A stretch of DNA of 64,000 bases, from positions 17,049,593 through 17,113,592 of the forward strand of contig CM026398.1 of assembly GCA_014843695.1 (NCBI GenBank), in the 5' to 3' direction. Under the pieces are notes generated by a model. That model ran no database searches, was not told the DNA's origin, and saw only the letters and a list, made by a program, of their open reading frames with translations. Of this stretch, positions 10,108 to 21,634 are shown in pieces. The stretch comes from Archivesica marissinica (taxonomy: Eukaryota > Mollusca > Bivalvia > Venerida > Vesicomyidae). The stretch's first letter is position 1. Each line of letters begins with the position of its first letter. A program made the translations under genes and the position numbers.

Positions 10108-10215
10108 CCCAATATATACCTAATTGGTAGGGCCAGCCGACCAATAATATATACCTAATTGGTAGGGCCAGCCGACCAATAATATATACCTAATTGGTAG
10201 GGCCAGCCGACCAAT
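10108..10215. repeat. 35-bp tandem repeat, three copies
   Basis: Three copies of a 35-bp unit carry ATATACCTAATTGGTAGGGC and CAGCCGACCAAT. Confidence 0.93.
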
Positions 10216-10713
10216 CTATCTTTCAAATACATTTTGCTAGAATGTGGGAGGGTACACAAACAATGTCCAGTCACAGTCACACACAATTGAATTTACTAAT
10301 CTCGATGCATCAGTATTATCAAAATCTGAAATCTTTTATAAATGTTTACATTTCTGGCGAAATTGTTATAAAATATATCATGGATGACATAATATATGTT
10401 CATATTTGGTCTTATTCATTCTAGTTATATTTAGACTATCGGCAGATTGTTTAAATAGTTATTTTATAACGCTTACCGGACATGGCAACGGCAACTTGTT
10501 AAATCGTTATGTGGCTGCGGGTCGAATTTTTCACCAATTTCCACTAAATTTCACGCACTTTTATCTTGAAAAAATTGTCTGTACCCATGTATACTGCGCA
10601 CTAGATAAATTCTACAAAGATTTCAGTGATGTATGTGCGGTGTATACATAGCAAGTAACGGTACAAGTGAATGACATTAATGAAAATATCAACATTTACA
10701 TGTTTTCGAAATA
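10216..10713. other. Unique-looking intron
   Basis: No exon, repeat or RNA gene is recognised. Two short reading frames of 76 and 81 codons here have no family resemblance and are treated as chance. Confidence 0.35.
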
Positions 10714-11582
10714 CAGTCAAACCTCTCCAGAACAAACACCAGATATTTGGTAAGTATTTCAGATGAGGCGTGTCTGAAAACTGATGCTAAATTATCTTAT
10801 TTCGGTATGTGATAAAAACATTGCATTGTAATAAAGCTAAACCCTGGGAAATGGAAAATACGTTACTCATTTTAATGAGATAATTATTAAACAAACATAT
10901 AAAGTTTATAAACAATCTCCTCTAGTGACAGACGAGGCATGTCCGTACACGGTATGCACCTGCAAAATTCCTTTTTTCTTCATCTTAAAGGCCTGCAGTT
11001 TGACCCCGTCCAATTGTAAAGATTTATACTTTACTACCTGTTCCATGTGATTAGTGGCTTGTATCAACAATGTAGCAGTACATTCAGTATAATTTGGCGT
11101 ATGTAGGTATTTTCTAACGGTTAATATGCACGATCACTCTGTGAGCTGAGAATTAGTCAAAATGAGGCCCTGACAATTTAAGTAAACGTATATTATTGAT
11201 TGTAAAGAAAATTGATAGTTATGAGTATTCAAACTACATAATCCAGATCAGCCCAGGGACATAGATTACATGTTATGTAGGTGCCTCATCAGCCGTAGCG
11301 TAATCACTGAGACTGATAATTTGTATGCATGTATATAATATGTATGTATTTATATGAATAAACTATATGTGTTCGTTATATGGTAACCTTCATACTTCAT
11401 TTAATTATATATCTACAGTATTATTCGCAAGTTTTCTGTTATATTTTAAATATTTCTCTGTGTGTTTACCGATATTGATGCTACATAATAATCACAGTGA
11501 ATGCTATGAGTACATGTATAATATTATAATTATAATCTCTTGAACATACGAGTATTACACATATTCTGCCGATTTCTACAAG

Positions 11583-12077
11583 ATGCCATTGAGTAAAATA
11601 ACAATGTATGTAACTGATGAGCAGAGAAAAGAATTGCTGACTTTCTTGCAAAATAAGAACTGGGACGTAGAGATGGAAATAGAAGAAACAGCCACCGCCA
11701 TGCCCGTTGCAGAGGCTGCTTACGTACCTCCCCCTATGCCTCAGCATGCTGAAGGTGTTGCTGAGTGTCCACTGTGCTTGTGTTCCCCTTGCATAATAAA
11801 TGAACAGAACAAACAACTTTGGTGGCCTGCTAATAATCGTCCACCACATAATCTAAATTCACATGAGAGAAAGCTTCTATACAGGAGGTTTTGGGCAATG
11901 CTATATAATTGTGGCGCATGGAAAGATGTCAGATATATAGAGAGAAAAGTAGCAGCTAGAAGAGGAGACTGTACTTGGCATAAGAGGGAACTGATGCCTG
12001 AATGTGTGGTACAGCAATGCAGGAACTGGCTGCCTAACCCGCGCAACCAGCCTTATTTGGGCCATAAGTGGAGTTGA
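11583..12077 (+). CDS. Conserved-looking 164-aa Cys/Trp-rich protein of unknown function
   Basis: The single-exon ORF runs ATG to TGA. It has an acidic, variable N-terminal half (QRKELLTFLQNKNWDVEME, then a Pro/Ala-rich linker VPPPMPQH) and a dense C-terminal half from about residue 62: ECPLCLCSPCI, a Trp pair, SHERKLLYRRFWAMLYNCG, a basic helix YIERKVAARRGD, MPECVVQQCRNWLPNP and GHKW at the end. The CPLCLCSPC cluster with later Cys/His could bind zinc. From memory this layout occurs in many uncharacterised invertebrate proteins, often in many copies, but I cannot verify it. It lies inside the pogo-like TIR element and is probably transposon-borne. Function unknown. Confidence 0.6.
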   Translation: MPLSKITMYVTDEQRKELLTFLQNKNWDVEMEIEETATAMPVAEAAYVPPPMPQHAEGVAECPLCLCSPCIINEQNKQLWWPANNRPPHNLNSHERKLLYRRFWAMLYNCGAWKDVRYIERKVAARRGDCTWHKRELMPECVVQQCRNWLPNPRNQPYLGHKWS

Positions 12078-12084
12078 ATTGTTT

Positions 12085-12420
12085 ATACCAGTTGTAAGTA
12101 CTATAAAAATACAGAACTTCAATTTCAGCAATTTATAACCTCTGATATGTACGTGGGTCATAATAGATATAAGTGGTGCTCATGTATTAGATGTATACCA
12201 TGCAGGGCAAATACGATGTGCGTCGACCGTCAGATTTGTACCGCTATTCCTCGTGTGTTTAAGGTCAAATATAGGTCAACCTGCAGGCCTTTAAGCGATC
12301 AAAAGATATACAAGGTAAAACAACCTGCCAATCATGTCACGCTGTTTATTGAAAGAATACCTGTAAATAAGGGATTATTTTCACATTTACGGTCCAGCCT
12401 GTAGATTATATACCCAGATA
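12085..12420 (+). other. Second short reading frame in the TIR element
   Basis: A frame from about 12147 to 12404 is rich in Cys and basic residues (CIRCIPCRANTMCVDRQIC) and follows the 164-codon ORF by about 70 bp. It may be a second small product or a decayed part. There is no recognised domain and support is weak. Confidence 0.2.
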
Positions 12421-12984
12421 TGTTCTCAGATTAAGATAATTACTGTTTATTGAAAATTGAAAGGAACAATTAGCGATTAATTGCGTCTGATGACACATAC
12501 ATGTACAAACTGTTTCTTTTTTCAGCCAAATTTTTGTCTGTTCTTGGGAGGTTTTCAGTATCGCTGGGTGGGAAATTGACTGTCGTTGTATTTTGTTAGG
12601 AGGTGTCATTCATGAGAGGTTAAATTGTATTAAAACGCAATAGGTGGGAATAAAGGTGACGTTATAAAGAGGGTGTCGCTCATGGGAGGTGACGTTTGGG
12701 GAGGTTGGACTGTAGAATGTTAATATTTTATTTTTTCTCCCTCATTTTCATGTTTGGCATTCCTAATGTGTACTATGTATTCCGAGTATATCTATTACTA
12801 CTGACAGCGATGGCATTCGCATAGGCATTCGAAAACAGGTTTATTAATGATACAATGTACTAATTTATGTATGTATACATATATTCAGAGAGAATATATC
12901 GCCCAAATCAAGCCCAAATTGTAACTGCACTATTGAATGGTTCCAAACTATTGATCTATTTTCTGTTTGAGATTTCTATTCAGT

Positions 12985-13868
12985 GCCATCATGTGTAGGT
13001 CAGACAGTGTTATTGATATAGTGGTCTGGGATTGGTTGAAAAAGTATAGGGAAGCCCTTCGTATCATACAAACGGATGTTACAGCAGAGATCATCATGGA
13101 GCCAACAACCTCTGCATGTCATATGCGTATAAATTGTCTGAACATTGCTACACTCGAAATAATCGAATGCAACTGAATCATAAATGACGAGCGGAGTTTA
13201 TCAATGATCTCTTAATGATCTATTCCAGGAAGAAACTGAATATTCATGAATAAACCAGTATCAACCTTGAGCTTTATACATTAATCACATAGTGAAATGT
13301 TCTACTTGCTCGCCCATATGGTTTACCGGCGGCGAGGGTAAAGAAACGCAATCATCATCGAAATGTTCTACAACAGTATTTATGTATATTGTTACCTACA
13401 GTCTTTGTAGGTCAGACGGTGTTATTGATATTATGGTCTGGGATTGGTTGAAAAAGTGTAGGGAAGCCCTTAAGAGTTATTGATACATGAACTGATTGGC
13501 TGAGTAGGTATTGTCACAAATAGTGAAAATGACTTCTAAATATTAAAATAAAATATATGCTGCATTTTGGAATATTTAAAAATATTTGCAGACTATTTGG
13601 TGACAAATAAACAGCATATTATAAATGCAGGTGTCAGTGCAACATTCACCACCAAATTACCTTCAGAGTAGGGGGTGGGTGCCTTTAGTGGGAAATTTAA
13701 AAAACCTCAATCGGTCAACCCCATTGAAATTTGACATTTTCCTGTGGCTCAAAGGCCATTCTGTTGAAAACTACTCTCTTTTGTGCCAAACTATTTTTTG
13801 GGGAAATCTAATGGCACACTGTGTGTTATAATGGTGGCCTATGGAAATTGCAATAGCGGTGTCTGACT
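12985..13868 (+). repeat. Dispersed repeat, direct arm of an inverted pair
   Basis: This block recurs in the opposite orientation at about 20240-21066. Shared landmarks are GTGGTCTGGGATTGGTTGAA, TATTCATGAATAAACCAGTA and GGGGGTGGGTGCCTTTAGTG. The copy here contains an internal duplication of the TAGGTCAGACxGTGTTATTG segment (12996 and 13409). No transposase frame is seen. Confidence 0.75.
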
Positions 13869-13889
13869 GGTAGATTTGTGTACTGTTGT

Positions 13890-14330
13890 TTTGTTTGTCT
13901 GCAGTCCAGGTCATGTTTCTGATTGTTTGATGTTTCTATTTTTAGATTGCAAGAGGTGGGGTTTATCACATGATCTGAGATTTAACAAGAAATACAGAGC
14001 GATAATTCTGTTGTTGTGATCAGTTTTCAGCTAATATTGGAATATGTCACCACTAATTAAATCAGCTATATTACCTCCATTGCCTTGTTAAACTGCTGTA
14101 TTTAAGCTCCTGTTTGTTTTCTTCGTAGGAGATTTTCTGTTGCTGGGGAACACTGACGTATGTAATCTGTTTGAAAGCAATTTCCTGATTTGAAGCAGAT
14201 TGTTATTTAAGGTCAATTACTCCAGTTCTTATTCAATTATAGCTAAAGCACATGATAACATCAACCTTCAATGTGCAAACTATTGATTGTGTGGAAAAAT
14301 ATACAAGGATCATAAACATAGGCAAAATTA
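13890..14330. other. Intron, nothing recognised
   Basis: AT-rich intron without exon, RNA gene or clear repeat. Confidence 0.35.
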
Positions 14331-14334
14331 ATGA

Positions 14335-14620
14335 CATGGCTCTCGAATGGAATCTTAGACAAATTGAATGACTCTTGAATCTGAGATGAATTGAATGACT
14401 ACATTATACAAGGAGCGTAAACATAGGCAAAATTAATGACATGGCTCTCGAATGGAATCTTAGACAAATTGAATGACTCTTGAATCTGAGATGAATTGAA
14501 TGACTTGAATCTGAGATGAATTGAATGACTACATTATACAAGGAGTGTAAACATAGGCAAAATTAATGACATGGCTCTCGAATGGAATCTGAGATGAATT
14601 GAATGACTCTTCACTGAGAA
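14335..14620. repeat. Three-copy repeat of about 110 bp
   Basis: Three related copies contain ACATAGGCAAAATTAATGAC and GGCTCTCGAATGGAATCT. They merge into the 25-bp array that follows and share TGAATCTGAGA with it, so the two are probably one complex array. Confidence 0.85.
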
Positions 14621-14639
14621 AACTACAATGCAGTGATAA

Positions 14640-15112
14640 TTGATTCTGAGACAAATGAACTGACTTGAATCTGAGACAAATGAACTGACTTGAATCTGAA
14701 ACAAATGGACGGACTTGAATCCAAGACAAATGGACTGACTTGAATCCAAGACAAATGAACTGACTTGAATCTGAGACAAATGAACCGACTTGAATCCAAG
14801 ACAAATGAACCGACTTGAATTCAAGACAAATGAACCGACTTGAATCCAAGACAAATGAACTGACTTGAATCCGAGACAAATGAACTGACTTGAATCCAAG
14901 ACAAATGAACTGACTTGAATCCAAGACAAATGAACTGATTTGAATCCAGGACAAATGAACTGACTTGAATCCGAGACAAATGAACTGACTTGAATCCGAG
15001 ACAAATGAACTGACTTGAATCCGAGACAAATGAACTGACTTGAATCCGAGACAAATAAACTGACTTGAATCCAAGACAAATGAAATGACTTGAATCCGAG
15101 ACACATTGAATT
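14640..15112. repeat. 25-bp tandem array
   Basis: About 18 copies of a 25-bp unit carry ACAAATGAACTGACTTGAAT and CCGAG or CCAAG. Minus-strand frames reading SSFVSDSSQFICLGFKSVHL are repeat artefacts. Confidence 0.95.
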
Positions 15113-15465
15113 GACTCTTGAATCTGAAGCAATTTGAATAACTCTTGATGACTGAGAAAATTGCAGTGATAATTGACTCCCAAGACAACCTGAATGACTC
15201 TTGAATCAGAAACAAATATTTCCCAGCATGCATCGGAAATCTGTCTCAAACTTTTTTTATTACAATGAAACTAGAAGGGAATATTCTGGACCGGAGAAAA
15301 GTTCCGGTTTGGAGGGGATTCCGGATTAGAGGAGTGTTACTATATAACGAGTTGTGTCATCATCATTGTTCCTCATTGTCGATCGTCTTCATATTGCACA
15401 AATCAAGACTCTTCAATCCCAGACAAATGGCAAAAAAACCTGAAATTGGAGAACATTTGGCGTCT

Positions 15466-15846
15466 GAATCAATTAAGACTTTGAAACAACTATTTTTAGC
15501 TCAGCTTGTGGTGAACTGGTAGGATAGATGAGTGGCATCTGAATCAATTAAGACTTTGAAACAACTATTTTTAGCTCAGCTTGTGGTGAACTGGTAGTAT
15601 AGATGAGTGGCATCTGAATCAATTAAGACTTTGAAACAACTATTTTGTTTAGCTCAGCTTGTGGTGAACTGGTAGTATAGATGAGTGGCATCTGAATCAA
15701 TTAAGACTTTGAAACAACTGTTTTGTTTAGCTCAGCTTGTGGTGAACTGGTAGTATAGATGAGTGGCATCTGAATCAATTAAGACTTTGAAACAACTATT
15801 TTGTTTAGCTCAGCTTGTGGTGGTGAACTGGTAGTATAGATGAGTG
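15466..15846. repeat. About 76-bp tandem repeat, five copies
   Basis: Five copies carry AATTAAGACTTTGAAACAAC, TTTAGCTCAGCTTGTGGTG and TAGTATAGATGAGTGG, with small indels (TTTTTAG against TTTTGTTTAG). Confidence 0.93.
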
Positions 15847-16011
15847 GTCTGGCGTCCATCCATCTGTCCATACAAACAAGTGGGTAGGAGAAGAATAGGC
15901 TAATGGTCTGTAAATGCTCTTACCTGGCTAACTGAACACGAGAGAACAATGTTGTAGCCAGACACTTTATGTCAAATCCACAAGCCAAGCTTGCTCTAAA
16001 AACAAAAGTTT

Positions 16012-16165
16012 AAACTTTATTTATTTTACAACGATTGCGATGCAAGTTCTAACAACTTATATTAATCACTCTCATTGGCGCGGATGAAAGCGTAAATGTG
16101 GTCATTCGTGTGGGAGGAAACCGGAGTACCCGGAGAAAACCCACCTGTCCAATCTGGCGATCGCT
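16012..16165 (-). repeat. SINE family 1 fragment, reverse
   Basis: Tail and core (TTATTTTACAACGATTGCGA, GGAAACCGGAGTACCCGGAG), truncated before the tRNA head. Confidence 0.85.
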
Positions 16166-16380
16166 TGCTCTAGATGCACTAAAATCGTGTTCCATGAATA
16201 TCTGAAGTTATAATCGGCCACGGTCGCATGAAGCAAGTATGACATCATAAGAGGTCTTCAAAATCACTGAACAGGGAATGCAGACGCAATACACACACAT
16301 ATATATGTCATGCAAATCATGCAGGTCTCCGTGCAGAAATGCACAATTCGGAAAATACAAAATGAAATGTTTTCTGAATT

Positions 16381-16775
16381 ATAGGATATAAATTACTGCC
16401 GTGAATATAGGATATAAACTACCATCATGAATATAGGATATAAATTACCATCATGAATATAGGATATAAATTACCATCATGAATATAGGATATAAATTAC
16501 CATCATGAATATAGGATATAAATTACCATCATGAATATAGGATATAAATTACCATCATGAATATAGGATATAAATTACCATCGTGAATATAGGATATAAA
16601 TTACCGTCATGAATATAGGATATAAATTACCATCGTGAATATAAATTACCATCATGAATATAGGATATAAATTACCATCATGAATATAGGATATAAATTA
16701 CCATCGTGAATATAGGATATAAATTACCATCGTGAATATAGAATTAGAAATTACCGTCGTTAATATAGGATATGA
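16381..16775. repeat. 26-bp tandem array
   Basis: About 15 copies of a unit with ATATAGGATATAAATTACCA and TCATGA or TCGTGA. One copy is shortened near 16635. Confidence 0.95.
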
Positions 16776-16845
16776 ATTAGTGAATATTTTACTGCTTGTC
16801 TGATGACATTTTCGATGACACTAATACAAATTTATTTTATTTTAT

Positions 16846-17072
16846 ATATAAATTTATTTTAGCTCAGTTGCGAAACAAGTTCTTTCAACTTATATTAATC
16901 ACTCTCGAGGCCTCATTCCTGATGGAATCCATCGCCATGAAGGAGAGAGAAGTGGCAATGTGGTTTTTAAATGCCTTGCCTAAGGGCACAATCGTAACGG
17001 CTCCAGCGGGGCTCGAACTCCGGACCTTTCGCACCTGAAGCAAATGCACATCCACTGCACTATCACGACAAT
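16846..17072 (-). repeat. SINE family 2, near full length, reverse
   Basis: It shows the tail AAATTTATTTTAGCTCAGTT, the core GATGGAATCCATCGCCATGA and the reversed tRNA-like box B GGGGCTCGAACTCCGG. Confidence 0.87.
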
Positions 17073-17304
17073 GACACTAAAGCATGGTACCATCCATACT
17101 CGCCCATAAGACGATTTATTTTGTCACTAGATTATGGCCTCGAAGTGGCTTCCTGTCTTATAAGTGAGTGGTAAAAAATATTTTTTTAGTAAAAGAAAGA
17201 AAAGAAAGCAAGCACCCTGGCACTGAACATTTCTTCAACTTGCACTGGCTAAACATGCAATTTATACTTGTGTCTGGTGTCCATTTTAGCAACCAGTCTT
17301 ATAT

Positions 17305-17596
17305 GCGAGTGCATGCCTACCAAATTAGGGGGGTCGTCTGATAGGTGAGATCGCATTATATACAAGTGCATGCCCAAACCCACAGATTTCAGGACCAAAT
17401 TAGGGGGGTCGTCTGATAGGTGAGATCGCATTATATACAAGTGCATGCCCAAACCCACAGATTTCAGGACCAAAGTAGGGGGGTCGTCTGATAGGTGAGA
17501 GCGCATTATATACGAGTGCATGCCCAAACCCACAGATTTCAGGACCAAAGTAGGGGGGTCGTCTGATAGGTGAGAGCGCATTATATACGAGTGCAT
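17305..17596. repeat. 75-bp tandem repeat, about four copies
   Basis: The units carry CCCAAACCCACAGATTTCAG and AGGGGGGTCGTCTGATAGGT. Frames on the minus strand are repeat artefacts. Confidence 0.93.
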
Positions 17597-17599
17597 ATG

Positions 17600-17790
17600 G
17601 TAGGATAGTTCGTGAAATGTAGGGTATAATGTTCATGAACATTTTAAGATCTTTGGTTAGCCTTCAATATTAATCAAGCACCATTCATGTCCAAAAGTTC
17701 ATGAACATGAATCAAGAACTGATTAAGACCAGTTCATGAACTATTCTAGGAAGTTCATGATTTCATGAACTGCATTATGCCGGGGATGGC
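17600..17790. repeat. Cluster of GTTCATGAAC palindromes
   Basis: GTTCATGAAC or one-arm variants occur at least five times within about 170 bp, with spacers including AAGAACTGATTAAGACCAGT. It may be a short transposon end or an expanded palindrome. No function is assigned. Confidence 0.55.
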
Positions 17791-18102
17791 TTGACAGGTT
17801 GAGCTGTAACTAATTTCTTAAATTTCTTGAAACATGCTCAAGCTTCTCAATAGCTTCTTAAGTTTATCTACAGATCTTCAAACATCTACCCCCGTGTTAG
17901 CTGGAACCCCCATTGTAGTCTTAATCTTCCTTTCGATTTCATTCATTTGACTCGAGACTACTGTATATATCAATCGGAAAACCCATATTGGCAATATTCG
18001 CATCTGATTATAGCCGACCGTGCCCAACTGGGTTGTGTGGTCTGATAAACTTAGTACCAAGTAATGTATCATTATTCCATTTCATACCTTAATTTTTTTA
18101 TA

Positions 18103-18235
18103 CAAATTTATTTTAGCTCGATTGCGAAACAAGTTCTTTCAACTTATATTAATCACTCTTGAGACCTCATTCTTGATGGAATCCATCGCCATGAAGGAGA
18201 GAGAAGAGGCAACGTGGAATTTAAATGCTTTAATC
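18103..18235 (-). repeat. SINE family 2, truncated, reverse
   Basis: Tail and core only (TAGCTCGATTGCGAAACAAG, TTCTTGATGGAATCCATC). It stops at AATTTAAATGCTTT, close to the next element. Confidence 0.8.
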
Positions 18236-18254
18236 ATGATCGTATTTAACTTAT

Positions 18255-18535
18255 GTATAGGATATAAGCCGAAAACGATCCAATATGTAAAATATTGGAC
18301 TGTGTGAGGCACGTAGCGCCGAAGACAGTACCAATATTTTACATATTGGATCCGTTTGAGGCTTATATCTTACTTAAAACACACACTTATATAACACGAT
18401 CCTACTAATTAAAATTGTTAATTTCGTACATGTACGCGTAGTATTTAATATAATACTCTGGCCTTTTGACAGCAGTTCAATATTAACAATAATGGACTGC
18501 AAGTACAAAGGTATGACGTCACGACAGTGTTTTAA
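18255..18535. repeat. ATATAAGC-type element, best copy
   Basis: The most complete copy: AGGATATAAGCCGAAAACGA, a hairpin (CCAATATGTAAAATATTGG with CCAATATTTTACATATTGG), GGCTTATATCTTAC, and GGTATGACGTCACGACAGTG at the end. It is the reference for the disrupted copy at 59494/60650. Confidence 0.65.
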
Positions 18536-18792
18536 GAATATTAAGATTAAATAACAAAACACCAACAGCTTATTAACTATTAATTGTCTTCATCCATGTA
18601 TATTATATAATTATGTTATATTCGAGAGCTTTAACTGTAATTGTAGCTAATTATTGACGAGACCACCTACATTGTAGATCCTGTCTAGGACCCCAAGGCC
18701 CCTTTTAGCACACCATCTGTCTGTATTATGCTCCCTGCCTGGAAAGTGCATGACCAAACCTGAACTCATCGGGTTATATTTTTTTATTATTT

Positions 18793-19038
18793 AAGTTTAT
18801 TTAACGTCGCTACCGGTTTCCCATTTGAGCGACGGGCAGTTTACCTAACAACACCTTTCCTGGGCAGGCTCCAGCGGTTAACCAGTACTTGGTGCACCAA
18901 CCTCCGTAAGAAACTGCCAACTTTTTCATATAAATGAGACACGGTCTGAGCGGGGCTCGAACCCGTGACCATCAGAGATGATAGGTTACAGTGGTATACA
19001 AGTCAGTGACCATAACCACTCGACCACGGAGGTGGTGA
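18793..19038 (-). repeat. SINE family 4, reverse
   Basis: The minus strand starts with a tRNA-Ser-like head (GTGGTCGAGTGGTTATGGTC, GGTCACGGGTTCGAGCCCC) and continues with the body CCAAGTACTGGTTAACCGCT-like sequence. It matches 35829-36088 and 40879-41090. Confidence 0.85.
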
Positions 19039-19212
19039 TCGGGTTATAACTGCCTTGTCAGCATTTTATACTGTCAATCTACTGTGCAATTCAGCACATT
19101 CTAGTTGTACCCTTTACACTCTGAGAAACAGTGTGCAATCTTATTTGCATAATTAATTATCCAACTCAGCACAATTAATGACCAATCAATCATTCTTAAT
19201 CGATAATATTGT

Positions 19213-20171
19213 ATGGTGAGGTCTATACGCAATACTAATGACAATGTGAGCTTTACTGTGGAAACATCATACGCGAATACTAATGACAATGTGAGCTTTA
19301 CTGTGGAAACATCATACGCGAATACTAATGACAATGTGAGCTTTACTGTGGAAACATCATACGCGAATACTAATGACAATGTGAGCTTTACTGTGGAAAC
19401 ATCATACGCGAATACTAATGACAATGTGAGCTTTACTGTGGAAACATCATACGCGAATACTAATGACAATGTGAGCTTTACTGTGGAAACATCATACGCG
19501 AATACTAATGACAATGTGAGCTTTACTGTGGAAACATCATACGCGAATACTAATGACAATGTGAGCTTTACTGTGGAAACATCATACGCGAATACTAATG
19601 ACAATGTGAGCTTTACTGTGGAAACATCATACGCGAATACTAATGACAATGTGAGCTTTACTGTGGAAACATCATACGCGAATACTAATGACAATGTGAG
19701 CTTTACTGTGGAAACATCATACGCGAATACTAATGACAATGTGAGCTTTACTGTGGAAACATCATACGCGAATACTAATGACAATGTGAGCTTTACTGTG
19801 GAAACATCATACGCGAATACTAATGACAATGTGAGCTTTACTGTGGAAACATCATACGCGAATACTAATGACAATGTGAGCTTTACTGTGGAAACATCAT
19901 ACGCGAATACTAATGACAATGTGAGCTTTACTGTGGAAACATCATACGCGAATACTAATGACAATGTGAGCTTTACTGTGGAAACATCATACGCGAATAC
20001 TAATGACAATGTGAGCTTTACTGTGGAAACATCATACGCGAATACTAATGACAATGTGAGCTTTACTGTGGAAACATCATACGCAAATACTAATGACAAT
20101 GTGAGCTTTACTGTGGAAACATCATACGCGAATACTAATGACAATGTGAGCTTTACTGTGGAAACATCATC
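19213..20171. repeat. Near-perfect 45-bp tandem array
   Basis: About 21 copies of a 45-bp unit (ACTAATGACAATGTGAGCTT, ACTGTGGAAACATCATACGC) show almost no variation; the visible change is ACGCAAATAC near 20086. The unit is 15 codons long and open on both strands (plus-strand NTNDNVSFTVETSYA), giving frames of 320 and 347 codons. It lies in the 18.5-kb intron with no splice or start context, so coding is unlikely. Its homogeneity suggests recent expansion. Confidence 0.97.
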
Positions 20172-20239
20172 CTAGATTCTATATACCGGGTAAATAAGAA
20201 ATTAGTAAATCTTTCACGTCAATAATATTAAAAGAAGTG

Positions 20240-21066
20240 TTGAAATGTTTATCATTGTTTTCGTCTGCGTTCCTGTCTTAGTATACAGGTAGACACCACT
20301 ATTGCAATTTCCATTGGCCACCATTATAACACACAGTGCCATTAGATTTTCCCCAAAAATAGTTTGACACAAAAGACAGTAGTTTTCAACAGACTGGCCT
20401 TTGAGCCACAGGAAAATGTCAAATTTCAATGGGGTTGACCAATTGCGTTTTTTTATATTATTTCCCACTAAAGGCACCCACCCCCTACTCTGAAGGTAAT
20501 TTGGTGATGAATGTGGCACTGACACCTGCATTTATAATATGCTGTTTATTTGTCACCAAATAGTCTGCAAATATTTTTAAATATTCCAAAATGCAGCTCG
20601 TATATTGTATTTTAATATTTAGAAGTCATTTTCACTATTGTTGACAATACATGTACTTACTCAGCCAATCAGTTCATGTATCAATAACTCTTACACTTTT
20701 TCAACCAATCCGAGACTACTATATCAATAACTCTTGGAGGGCTTCCCTACACTTTTCCAACCAATCCCAGACCATAATATCAATAACACCGGCTGACCTA
20801 CAAAGGCTGTAGGTAACAATATACATAAATACTGTTGTAGAACATTTCACTATGTGATTAATGTATAAAGCTCAAGGTTGATACTGGTTTATTCATGAAT
20901 ATTCAGTTTCTTCCTGGAATAGATCATTAAGAGATCATTGATAAACTCCACTCGTCATTTATGTTCATTTCGTATTCGAAGCAATGTTCAACAAATACTG
21001 ACATGCAGAGGTTGTTGGCTGCAGAGGTGATGATCTCTGCTGTAACATCTGTTTGTATGACATGAA
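20240..21066 (-). repeat. Dispersed repeat, inverted arm
   Basis: Reverse-orientation match of 12985-13868, with moderate divergence and small indels. Shared motifs include TACAAAGGCTGTAGGTAACA and TGGTTTATTCATGAATATTC. The arms are about 6.4 kb apart. Confidence 0.75.
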
Positions 21067-21104
21067 ACACTATCAGCATTGTTTTTTTATTATTATCACT
21101 TATT

Positions 21105-21121
21105 TGTTGGGGGGGGGGGGG
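21105..21121. repeat. Poly-G tract
   Basis: A run of G residues broken near its end by one T, within intron sequence. It is a possible assembly or slippage hotspot. Confidence 0.9.
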
Positions 21122-21272
21122 TGGAAGTTATATTTAGTTTCACTCTTGACAGATTTAGCTGATTTTGTAAAATATTTGTGTCAAGATTTGAACTGTGATT
21201 CCCGATCCTATATCCTGAAATCACGAGTAGTGAAATGTGTCGGGTTACAAGTGTTAACGTGATTGTATTCAT

Positions 21273-21560
21273 TTAACCCATTTGATTCTAGATACCGTTC
21301 AAACAGTATGCGCAAAGAACATAGAGCCAGATCAGCCGCCACGGAACGTTCCGTCTGATCAGGCTCTATGCTGTTTGCTATTCAGATGATCTTGCTAAGA
21401 CACTTAGCTATGTAGCAAACAACATAGTTCCTGATCAGCACGCAGCGTGACATAGCAAACAACATAGATCCTGATCAGCACGCAGCGTCACGCTGCATGC
21501 TGATCTGGATCTATGTTGATTGCAAAGGCCTTTAAATGTATCCAGAATGAAATGGGTTAA
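21273..21560. mobile_element. TTAA-flanked MITE with hairpins
   Basis: The ends TTAACCCATTTGATTCTAGA and TCCAGAATGAAATGGGTTAA are imperfect inverted repeats with TTAA at both ends. Inside are hairpins around AACATAGATCCTGATCAGCA and GCTGATCTGGATCTATGTTG. TTAA plus CCC termini resemble piggyBac-type elements. Confidence 0.75.
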
Positions 21561-21634
21561 GCCAACAAATGGTGTTGTAACTAACAACAGATTAAAATGA
21601 CAAATGTTTGAAGCTTTACCTCATATGAGACTAC

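Larger units (their letters stand above)
10714..12712. mobile_element. 2.0-kb pogo-like TIR element with a cargo ORF
   Basis: The left end CAGTCAAACCTCTCCAGAAC and the right end, read in reverse as CAGTCCAACCTCCCCAAACG, form terminal inverted repeats, each flanked by TA (10712-10713 and 12713-12714). CAGTC ends with TA duplication fit pogo/Tigger-type Tc1-mariner elements. The right end also carries internal GAGGTGTC/GAGGTGACG motifs near 12600-12700. No pogo transposase (DDE) is seen. The only credible ORF is the 164-codon frame at 11583, so the element appears nonautonomous with a passenger gene. Confidence 0.65.

Noticed and set aside
19101..20175. 320- and 347-codon frames in the 45-bp array as genes
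   Set aside because: Both strands are open because the unit is 45 bp and lacks stops. There is no promoter, splice or family evidence, and the array lies in an intron.
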